Shown: positions 1 through 5,744, counted from the stretch's first letter. The stretch is DNA of 5,744 nt from Globobulimina sp. (GCA_003354225.1 PIVH01000453.1:1-5744), one strand, 5' to 3'. The notes: generated from the letters alone by a model not told the origin. A program made the numbers and translations.

Positions 1-98
1 ACTTTAACATAATAATTACACACTCAAACACAATATGACATGACTAAATAATTAAGAATATGATAGTTACTGTATAATTAGCAATATATTGAGCTTAT

Positions 99-846
99 TT
101 AACATTTATGATAATCAAAACCACAGATCATAGCACTGATGAAATATATCACAATTAAACAGACTAAAGCCAATATCAAAGTCATTTTAATATTTTTCCA
201 AAGCATCCTATTCTTTAATTTCTTGGAATGCCGATTGAATTTCCTTGCTTGGTCGTCCAACTGATCTGATTTATGCACCAATAATTCGATCTTCTCACCG
301 CGATCTAATACCTTCTCAATACTCTCCAAAACCGTATTCTTTGTCGACTCAATCTCTTCATTGATTTCATAGATTTTACTATCCGTTGACCGATAGGTTT
401 TATTTCGTGGATCATTGGCCGCCTCCAATAATCTACGTATTACTCCTTGGAAATCTGGATTAAATGAATAGGCGATGGCCGTTCTGGCTCTATCTCCAAA
501 TGTATCTGTTTGGATATACAATCATTTACAAACACGCGCAGATTCGCACACAGAATAATATCGACATACCAACAAATTTATTTTTCATATCCTCTAAAAA
601 TCGAAATGGTATCATTCTACCAAATCCTTCATCAGCCATACAAAGATAAGTGATGCCATCATCAACAATGTAATGAAATACGTATTTTTCTTTTGGATAG
701 ACATATGACATTATTTTATTTTCGGCTGGAATACGCTTTAATAACTGGCGTGTTACTTGCTCAAAATTGCCTGTTCTTTCCGTATGTTCTGCTAAGACAT
801 CGCTTCCACGCGACACTAGTGCGTAAATTATTTGGTCATCTGACAT
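99..846 (-). CDS. Longin-domain R-SNARE (VAMP7/VAMP72-like), two exons
   Basis: Vesicle-anchored R-SNARE that would pair with Q-SNAREs to drive fusion in the late secretory or endolysosomal route. The model is complement(join(99..505,570..846)), 227 aa; ATG at 846-844, TAA at 101-99. Residues 1-110 form a longin domain (family-like stretches GNFEQVTRQLLKRIP and FHYIVDDGITYLC, then DTFGDRARTAIAY across the splice). Residues 136-195 are the SNARE helix, with the central-layer arginine R161 inside VLDRGEKIELLVHKSDQL, nearly the plant VAMP72 signature. A membrane anchor spans 199-218, followed by a short lumenal end closing in Cys, as in VAMP72 proteins. Length fits the family (about 220 aa). The splice joins codons G|AT and restores the uninterrupted longin fold, which strongly supports it. 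The gene is head-to-head with the phospholipase gene, 98 bp between start codons. Family assignment is firm; the choice between VAMP7 and VAMP72 subfamily is inference. Confidence 0.93.
506..569 (-). other. Spliceosomal intron in the R-SNARE gene (64 bp)
   Basis: On the minus strand the intron begins GTATGTCG and ends ATCCAAACAG. Removal joins TTTGTTG to ATACATTTG, phase 1, giving KFVDTFGDRA, the expected link between longin strand/helix elements in this family. Without splicing the longin reading frame continues for only 14 unrelated codons before a stop, so the intron is needed to make a complete SNARE. Confidence 0.9.
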
Positions 847-944
847 TTTATGGACTTTTTTTGGTTCACGTCGCGTGACAGAGTGAGCTGTATTGCAATA
901 GCAGTTTTTTGTGTGGACTGATTTTTGAGTTTAGTTATATAATT
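847..944. promoter_or_regulatory. Compact divergent promoter between R-SNARE and phospholipase genes
   Basis: Only 98 bp separate the start codons of two divergently transcribed genes, so both 5' UTRs and core promoters must lie here (or overlap the coding ends). The visible features are an inverted repeat with CACG/CGTG arms at 866-878 and several T-runs on the plus strand (855-862, 904-910, 921-926). No clear TATA box is placed at a convincing distance from either ATG; TTATATAA at 935-942 is too close to the phospholipase ATG to be its TATA box unless the leader is elsewhere. Bidirectional function is inferred from layout. Confidence 0.6.
866..878. repeat. Inverted repeat TCACG-TCG-CGTGA in the divergent promoter
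   Basis: The 5-bp arms TCACG and CGTGA flank a 3-bp centre. The site contains CACGTC and GCGTGA, resembling ACGT-core/E-box-like binding sites of bZIP or bHLH factors. It is the most GC-rich patch in the spacer and lies 20 bp from the SNARE start and 67 bp from the phospholipase start, a position suited to a shared operator. Function is inferred; a 5-bp arm pair can arise by chance. Confidence 0.45.
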
Positions 945-1666
945 ATGTATTCTTGGCATGTTTCTTTGTTCATATCATTAACATTTACAATCATCGACGG
1001 ACAAAACGTCGCCAACACGTGTGAGTACCATTGTGATCAGGACGACGAAACTGCATGGAATAAAAAAGGACATTTATTCACTTCTAATGGATGTGGTTCA
1101 ATGGGTATTAAAGTTGGAGTTGATCCGCGAGTGGAACATTGTTGTGATACACATGATGCTTGTTATGCTGGTTAAGTATTATTATAATAGTAATGTTATT
1201 ATATTGTTGCATATTTAATTGTACAGTTTGTGGTATTTCAAGGGATTTTTGTGACTCTCAATTTAATAAATGCATAGTTAAAGGATGTGGTAACGATGAA
1301 GACTGTGCATCTTCGGCTGCTATGCTGACATTCGGTGCTTCAATATTTGGCTGCGAGCCATTCTTACAAACTCAACGGGAATCATGTGATTGTTTGAAAC
1401 GAAATGAGTTCGATAAAAGAGTTATGGAGACATTGAAGGAACTGTATGACAAATTGGATGATGCGAATAAGAAAACAGAACAAGAATTGCAAGAAATTCA
1501 GCACAAATATAAAGGAAAAGAAGATAGATTAATTAATAATATTTTGAAAAAATACCCAAAGAACTTGATCGAAATGGAAGACATGGCTCAAAATAGGAAT
1601 CATAACAACAGAAAAAGAAAGAAAAAGAAAAAGAGAAAGAAAAAGAGATATAAGTCAGATTTGTAA
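945..1666 (+). CDS. Group XII-like secreted phospholipase A2 with coiled-coil and polybasic tail
   Basis: Predicted calcium-dependent lipase hydrolysing the sn-2 ester of phospholipids, acting in the secretory lumen or outside the cell. Model join(945..1170,1227..1666), 221 aa. ATG 945 is preferred because it opens directly on a signal peptide (residues 1-20, core VSLFISLTF); the frame upstream has only a TTG. Family features in order: CEYHC (26-30), calcium-loop-like NGCGSMGIKVGVD (48-60), catalytic CCDTHDACY with H70-D71, CGISRDFCDSQF with D85 as the likely second catalytic Asp, then FGCEPFLQTQRESCDC (116-131), which is diagnostic of group XII rather than venom/pancreatic groups. Odd features: residues 132-195 are a charged, probably coiled-coil segment, followed by a run of Arg/Lys (204-216) and a KSDL terminus, extending well beyond where animal group XII enzymes end. 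Enzyme family is firm; activity is not shown, and group XII includes inactive members, though His-Asp is intact here. Confidence 0.9.
1171..1226 (+). other. Spliceosomal intron in the phospholipase gene (56 bp)
   Basis: The donor is GTTAAGTA and the acceptor TTAATTGTACAG. Joining G|TT restores DACYAVCGISRDFCD, the conserved stretch spanning the catalytic His-Asp and the following disulfide cysteine. The unspliced frame meets a stop three bases into the intron. The intron is almost pure A/T, unlike the flanking exons. Confidence 0.92.
1610..1648 (+). repeat. 39-nt polypurine tract encoding the phospholipase polybasic tail
   Basis: An uninterrupted A/G run built of GAAAAA and GAAA units, encoding the Arg/Lys run of residues 204-216 just before the C-terminus. 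As a simple-sequence tract it is prone to slippage, so its length may vary between strains, and assemblies may contain indels here that would change the C-terminal KSDL. Confidence 0.85.
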
Positions 1667-1933
1667 AAGGATGTGTAATGATAACTAATGATTGACTTTA
1701 TCAATGAAAGAATCTAAACATTAACAAAATGTCACAAATACATTATTTGATTTGTTTCTGTTCAAATTGAACTCTTCGGATTTTTACGGATTACAACGCA
1801 TTTATTCAAGCTGCTTTTAATCCATAACGAGTTCTTAAATAAACCATTCTGATTTTATGCGTGCAAAATCCAGCATTAAAAACAATTTTCAAAGTAAGAA
1901 AAACTTTATATCAGAAAATAAGCAACACTGAGC
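1667..1933 (+). promoter_or_regulatory. Spacer: phospholipase 3' UTR and receptor-like gene promoter
   Basis: 267 bp between the phospholipase stop and the next ATG, AT-rich, with no reading frame of note. It must hold the 3' end of one gene and the promoter of the next in the same orientation. An AATAAA lies at 1838-1843, 172 bp past the stop. A CTTTATATC box at 1904-1912 is about 22 bp before the downstream ATG and could be a TATA-like element only if transcription starts very close to the ATG. Assignments within the spacer are tentative. Confidence 0.4.
1838..1843 (+). terminator. Candidate polyadenylation signal AATAAA for the phospholipase gene
   Basis: The only canonical AATAAA hexamer in the spacer downstream of the phospholipase stop, 172 bp beyond it and 91 bp before the next start codon. 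In AT-rich DNA this hexamer occurs often by chance, and many protists do not depend on it. Confidence 0.35.
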
Positions 1934-4900
1934 ATGGCTTTACTATTAGCAATTATTTACGTGATATATACGACATTTACAAGCAGTCAAACATTATGGG
2001 TTTATGATGCAACATCCTTTCGTGTAGTACCCGACGCAACAACATCACTCAGTGATGGCAAAAGTGTCCCTTCAACCAGTGGAGGTTCGTTAACCTTAAG
2101 TCAATGCGAAGATGAATGCATTTCTCGTGGTTTTCTATGTTTATCATTCACATGGAATGGTGATATCACATCATCCGCTTCTACATCCACCTGTAATATG
2201 TATAATACCCGATTTGGTTTCGCCAAAGGCGGACTCGACAAAGATACTGATGCCTTTGGTGAAGGCGACATTGTATATTTAGTATCCAAAGCAGGTAGCA
2301 ATTATGCCGAAAAACCAATGGATTATTCTGACGTGTTAGGCGACCATTTGATTGCCAATGCATTGCGATTAAACAACAAACACTATTCCAACTATTTAAA
2401 TCAGCAGAACAATGCCTTTGATTATCAACAGTTTTTATTATATTACAGAGCGGGCACACCGGGCTATGTAAACAATTCCCAATCCAATAGCAAATATTCC
2501 ATAATTAAAGAAGTCTCTGTTGCCGACGCCGAAGAATGTGCCAAACATTGCACCCGAAATAGAGGCGCCATCGATGAAGAATTGGGTACACGATGTGTAT
2601 CATTTAATTATCGCAACAGGTTTTTATCGCAACATTTAATTATCCCCAAAAAATAATTCCAAACTATAATATGTATACATTACACACAGTGATAAGATTT
2701 GTCATTTATTAACGTTTTCATTGGACGCCAGTGGCTATAACATCGACGGGCTGCCCTCTCAAAGCGACCTCGAAGAGTACTCCAACGACTGGTTTTATTA
2801 CGAAGGTTTGGTGGGCGTTGGTTGCTGGATCGTGCAGGGACAGTGCCGCAAATGGGACGATGCCGACTATGTCTCGCAGCAAGAAGGCCAAGGCAACACA
2901 TTCACTGTGGGCCAACACATCGGCGTCATCCGTGAGTACGCATACGATCCCGTTTGTAGTCGCTGCTCCAACACTGCTGATTGGACGCATGAATTTGAGT
3001 ATATTTGCTTGGCCAAAGCGCGCGAATACCACGAGGATTATTGCGATAATGACGCGGATCAAGCCACTGTGGCCTATTGGGCGCAAGATGGAGCCGGCAC
3101 CGCTGAGATCTGGAACTCGTGGGATTTAACGGAAGGCTGCGTCATCGACTTGCGCGGTTTTGAGTGCATTCCAGACCAATCTAAGTATAATTATACCGTA
3201 CCATTTCCCAATACGCGCTTCGAGGGCAAGAAATTCCGCGACAGTATCGGCGAGGTGGAGTTTTCCGCCATTGTGGAGAAGGCCTATTGTTGGTTGCGGG
3301 CGGCGTCGTGGTATGAGTATTGCGAGCTTGCCGGACAGGCAGTGGATGGGAACACGGTGTATTTGAATGTAACGTGGCCGTCGGACGGCTCGTTTTATTT
3401 GGAGCCTGCGATTGCGTGCCAATGTGATGAGTATGGTATGAAGATTGAGAAGGATTTTGGTCTGGTGCGCGAATACTGCACTAGGGACAGCACGGAGCCG
3501 TTTTGTTATAGGGAGAAGCAGGAGAATTACTGGAATGAGCCGGATATTCTATGCGACGATTTGTCCACGGGGTCCACTTGCGACACTGGCGGGGCGAACG
3601 GTATGATATTAAGTAAATTGTGTTGTTTTCCAGCGGTGATTGTGTTTATGTTTATGTTTTTTGTTTGAATGCATATAGGTACCGGATGTTATTTATTCTA
3701 TCCACAGCCGGTCACGATGGAGAGGAGGGCATTGACCTATCACTGTGGCGGAGGGAGATATAACTTCGACGCCGAGACCTTTACGGAAGTGAACAGCATC
3801 TTTTATAGAGAGGTAATGTGTGACGAACAAAATGTAAACGCGGACTGCGGTGCGTGGAGCAGTGAGGTTTGTGGCGAGTTGGCAGAGGCCATCCATAATG
3901 AATGCGGCAATGGTTTGGAAGAGTCATCTGAGCAAATTATTGTATGGTATCGCCCAACTGGCGAAGTTATGACCTTTCCCAGCTTCGCCAAACCGTTTGA
4001 AACCACAGTAACACGGGGGTTCAAACCCGCTGCCGCATACTGGGAGGATACCAGGACGGCCATCATCGACTATATGCCCATTCGAAATGGCAGATGGCAG
4101 ACCTGGAAGCCTACAGAAGCTGGGAATTTGCGACAATTGGATGTGTTGTATCGCAACAACGTGACGTCCGACTTGACCTGCACTATTTGGAGCGGTGTGG
4201 GCATCACAAAATCTGTGTTCTTGAATCAAGTGACTATGTCCGTAGAGGCCACAGAGGCCACGTTTGTGCGCTTCCCGCTGGATAACATCACGCTGACCGC
4301 CGGGGATACGTATACCTGGCAAGTGACCTCGTTTTCGTACGACCCCAATTGGCCGGGAGACTTAGGCTTTATTCGCGGCAACGGATATTCGAACGGCGTG
4401 GGGGACTTGGCCTGGGATTACGAGTTTATTGCGTGGGTCGAAGGGCAGTTGGAAACCGACCCTGATATGTTGTCGTTGGATGTGGTGGAGACAGCGACCA
4501 GGCCATGGTTCGAGATCTGGTGTATTATGATCATCATATTGTTCCTAATATTCATGGTATTTCTGTGTATATTGCATTGGAAACGAAAGTATGATGAGGA
4601 GCAGGAACGGAAAGAAGATAAAAAATTCCAAGCTGAGCTTCGACAACGTGCCATGTTGCAAGCAGAGGCGGAGAGAAATGCGAAGAATCCGGCGGAAGAC
4701 GAGGCGGATTATGATGAATATGAGGATGGTGATGGTGTAGATGCGGAATCAGTGTCGGATTATAGCGAAAGAGAGGCGAAATTTCGAGATGAAGAGGATA
4801 TGAGTGAGCCGGATGAGTATGGTGATGAAGAGTTGAAAGCGAAGCAAACTGGGAACTTATTGGGTGCGCCAGGCGATGATAAGTACGGTAGAGTCAAATC

Positions 4901-5036
4901 GTACTCAAAGAATGAGATGCCCGGTGAAGAGGATGAGCGAGGGGACGGGTATCAGGATGAAGAGACTAGGACGAAAAAAAAGAAAAGGAAAAAGAAAAAA
5001 AAGAAACATCAAGATGCTGATTATGAAGAATATTAA
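1934..5036 (+). CDS. Large PAN-domain / jelly-roll type I membrane protein, three exons
   Basis: Unrecognised as a named gene; receptor- or adhesin-like. Model join(1934..2619,2690..3600,3679..5036), 984 aa. Order: signal peptide (1-19, core ALLLAIIYVIY); PAN/Apple-like domain 1 (about 22-117, C58-x3-C62-x6-C69-x17-C87); PAN-like domain 2 (about 168-240, C202-x3-C206-x14-C221-x11-C233); cysteine-rich middle (about 270-610) with repeated CW and REY-containing modules; a beta-sandwich domain (about 655-787) with the jelly-roll pattern LDVLYRNN...CTIWSG...FPLDNITLTAGDTYTWQV; one transmembrane helix (811-832, IWCIMIIILFLIFMVFLCIL); then a 152-residue cytoplasmic tail, basic near the membrane, then highly acidic (872-919), then polylysine (965-975), ending DADYEEY. 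A YGRV sequence at 935-938 fits a YxxPhi endocytic signal. Several N-glycosylation sequons are present (N180, N396, N455, N693, N735). PAN and jelly-roll folds usually bind protein or carbohydrate, so surface recognition or adhesion is inferred. Exons 2-3 are much more GC-rich than exon 1. Confidence 0.82.
2601..2644 (+). repeat. Interlaced direct repeats straddling the first donor site of the receptor-like gene
   Basis: CATTTAATTATC occurs at 2601-2612 and again at 2633-2644 (32-bp offset), and TATCGCAAC at 2609-2617 and 2625-2633 (16-bp offset). One copy of each is exonic and the other intronic, with the exon-intron boundary between them. This looks like local duplication across the splice donor. 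Confidence 0.75.
2620..2689 (+). other. Intron 1 of the PAN/jelly-roll gene (70 bp)
   Basis: Donor CAG|GTTTTT, acceptor ACATTACACACAG|T. Joining AG|T gives CVSFNYRNSDKICHLL, which supplies the fourth cysteine and the C-x-L end expected of a PAN domain, mirroring domain 1. The donor is weak at positions +3 to +6. A second acceptor (CGCCAG, 2731) is also in frame and would skip 14 residues including that cysteine, so the 2689 acceptor is preferred on domain grounds. Confidence 0.75.
3601..3678 (+). other. Intron 2 of the PAN/jelly-roll gene (78 bp, in-frame length)
   Basis: Donor GTATGATA, acceptor GAATGCATATAG. Joining G|GT links ...GGANG to TGCYLFYP. The intron length is a multiple of three but it contains an in-frame TGA at 3666-3668, so splicing is required to reach the transmembrane exon. 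A second donor (GTAAAT at 3613) would add four residues in frame; a second acceptor with a better pyrimidine tract (TTGTTTTCCAG, ending at 3633) would lead to the same TGA. Confidence 0.78.
4973..5006 (+). repeat. 34-nt polypurine tract encoding the polylysine segment of the receptor-like tail
   Basis: An A-rich A/G run encoding the Lys/Arg stretch at residues 965-975, ten residues before the C-terminus. It resembles the tract near the end of the phospholipase gene in composition and placement, though the reading is simple sequence and need not imply common descent. Confidence 0.85.
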
Positions 5037-5154
5037 TGTTTACTAATTATTTTAGTAGTAGTTTTTTGTTTGTTTTTTTGGTATGGGTCCGTATTAGCAT
5101 TGTTTATCTTGTATACAGTTTTCGTTCGATATCCTTAGAAAATGCCCGTCAGCC

Positions 5155-5174
5155 AAGCCCACACTCTGTGGCTT
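5155..5174 (+). other. Short hairpin in the convergent 3' region
   Basis: AAGCCCACA pairs with TGTGGCTT across a CTC loop with one bulged C, giving eight pairs. It stands out because it is GC-rich within an AT-rich spacer, and it would form in transcripts from either strand. It may aid 3'-end formation or transcript stability; this is inference. Confidence 0.4.
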
Positions 5175-5226
5175 TGTAATCAAACACAGTGATGAAGTTC
5201 AAATAATATTTTACAACCGCGTTATA

Positions 5227-5232
5227 AATAAA
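5227..5232 (+). terminator. Candidate polyadenylation signal AATAAA for the PAN/jelly-roll gene
   Basis: Lies 190 bp past the stop of the plus-strand gene and just 6 bp before the end of the convergent gene's coding region. If used, cleavage 10-30 bp downstream would make the two transcripts overlap within the neighbour's coding sequence. Confidence 0.4.
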
Positions 5233-5238
5233 TTTGAG

Positions 5239-5744
5239 TCATTTAACAACAGTATAATGTTCTTTGAAGACATTCTTGAAATAAGAAATCCTTTCCACTG
5301 CCCACAGAACAACCGCACCAAACAATGCACCACTCACAAACCACCATAAACCAACTCCGTAATTTGTATTGGAATGAACATGATTTATTCTTACATTTTC
5401 ATCCTCTACACCCACTCCAACAATCTTCTTCGTTGCAAAATAATCACCAGTGACATTTGAACAATATACTTCCCACTCCTTTAAAGGCATTGCCATTCCA
5501 TTCAATGTCTCAATCAATACATTCAAATTGCATAACGTCGACGTACCATTAAAATAATCATCTTGACATCCCGGAAATGCTATAAACTTTCCCATTTTAG
5601 TAATTCTAAACAAATATCCATAACAACCGGCTCTTGAATATATCTCAACATTTACTAAATTTGCGTAAACCGGTTCTATCCCATCACTCAAACCCAACGC
5701 AATCATAAAATATAAAGTAGATATTCCTCGAGTCGAATGAAACA
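5239..5744 (-). CDS. Small single-pass membrane protein of unknown family, 5' end at window edge
   Basis: Not recognised. A first in-window ATG at 5706 gives 155 aa ending at TGA (5241-5239), but the frame stays open upstream to the window edge, adding FHSTRGISTLYF before that Met. The codon cut by the edge reads ?TG, so an ATG one base outside is possible; this longer version has a much better signal peptide (hydrophobic ISTLYFMIALGL) than the short one. Counting from the 5706 Met: a lumenal/extracellular region of about 115 residues with four cysteines (28, 47, 59, 82), enough for two disulfides, and sequons at N53 and N84; a transmembrane helix at about 117-137 (GLWWFVSGALFGAVVLWAV); then an 18-residue cytoplasmic end rich in aromatic and basic residues. 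The orientation is type I. Convergent with the PAN/jelly-roll gene. Base composition is AT-rich, like the left half of the window. Reality as a gene is supported by coherent topology; function is unknown. Confidence 0.72.
   Translation of the reverse strand, partial: FHSTRGISTLYFMIALGLSDGIEPVYANLVNVEIYSRAGCYGYLFRITKMGKFIAFPGCQDDYFNGTSTLCNLNVLIETLNGMAMPLKEWEVYCSNVTGDYFATKKIVGVGVEDENVRINHVHSNTNYGVGLWWFVSGALFGAVVLWAVERISYFKNVFKEHYTVVK

Larger units (their letters stand above)
5037..5238. other. Convergent 3' intergenic region
   Basis: 202 bp between the stop codons of two converging genes. It starts with T-rich sequence (a TTTTTTG run around 5060-5080) and ends AT-rich. It contains a short hairpin (5155-5174) and one AATAAA on the plus strand (5227-5232). 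On the minus strand no AATAAA is found downstream of the small membrane-protein gene within this gap. No reading frame or RNA gene was recognised. Confidence 0.6.

Noticed and set aside
1-98. Possible gene or signal in the left edge sequence
   Set aside because: It is AT-rich 3' flank of the SNARE gene; no canonical AATAAA on the minus strand and no reading frame of note.
909-944. Upstream extension of the phospholipase frame from a TTG at 909
   Set aside because: It has no ATG; the ATG at 945 opens directly on a signal peptide, and nuclear genes rarely start at TTG.
2684-2693. 10-mer ACACAGTGAT shared with 5184-5193
   Set aside because: A single 10-base match between a splice junction and a spacer is too short to claim as a repeat in a window this size.
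2718-3086. Long minus-strand open frame opposite exon 2
   Set aside because: It is a shadow of GC-rich coding sequence; it has no recognisable domain, and the plus strand carries ordered cysteines and repeats.
3924-4322. Minus-strand open frame (132 codons) opposite the jelly-roll region
   Set aside because: Same shadow effect; the plus strand has a coherent beta-sandwich pattern and there is no independent support for an antisense gene.
3669-5036. A separate gene starting at ATG 3669
   Set aside because: This ATG lies within intron 2 next to the acceptor; the frame has no signal peptide although the product needs one for its lumenal cysteines and TM topology, and splicing from exon 2 is in frame.
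4864-5046. Plus-strand frame rich in Lys/Arg overlapping the receptor tail
   Set aside because: It arises from the purine tract read in another frame; the main frame continues cleanly to DADYEEY and TAA.

Overview
The window is nuclear DNA from a eukaryote, most likely a free-living or at least gene-dense unicellular one. Evidence: four protein genes with short spliceosomal GT-AG introns (about 56-78 bp), AATAAA-type 3' signals, a SNARE gene, secretory signal peptides, and TAA/TGA used as stops (standard code). No bacterial operon layout, RNA gene, transposon or CRISPR array is visible. Intergenic gaps are small (98, 267 and 202 bp). The lineage cannot be fixed from the sequence; the R-SNARE looks closer to the plant-type VAMP72 group than to animal VAMP7 in its core, but this does not make the organism a plant.

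Layout. (1) Minus strand 846-99: a two-exon longin R-SNARE (VAMP7/VAMP72 family, 227 aa). (2) A 98-bp divergent promoter with an inverted repeat. (3) Plus strand 945-1666: a two-exon group XII-like secreted phospholipase A2 (221 aa) with an unusual C-terminal coiled coil, a polybasic run and a KSDL terminus. (4) 267 bp of AT-rich spacer. (5) Plus strand 1934-5036: a three-exon gene for a 984-aa single-pass membrane protein: signal peptide, two PAN/Apple-like domains, a cysteine-rich middle with internal repeats, a jelly-roll-like beta-sandwich domain, one transmembrane helix and a charge-segregated cytoplasmic tail. Exon 1 is AT-rich like the neighbours, while exons 2-3 are clearly more GC-rich. 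(6) A 202-bp convergent 3' region. (7) Minus strand from the right edge to 5239: a small, unrecognised single-pass membrane protein with a cysteine-bearing lumenal domain, probably starting at or just beyond the window edge.

All four products belong to the secretory/endomembrane system (a vesicle-fusion SNARE, a secreted or ER lipase, two surface-type membrane proteins). That is an observation about content; nothing here shows that they act together. The most notable items are the 984-aa PAN/jelly-roll receptor-like protein, with two in-frame splice choices that would change its anchoring or its PAN fold, and the tailed group XII phospholipase. All gene models and splice sites were derived by hand from reading frame, GT-AG boundaries and family similarity, without transcript evidence.
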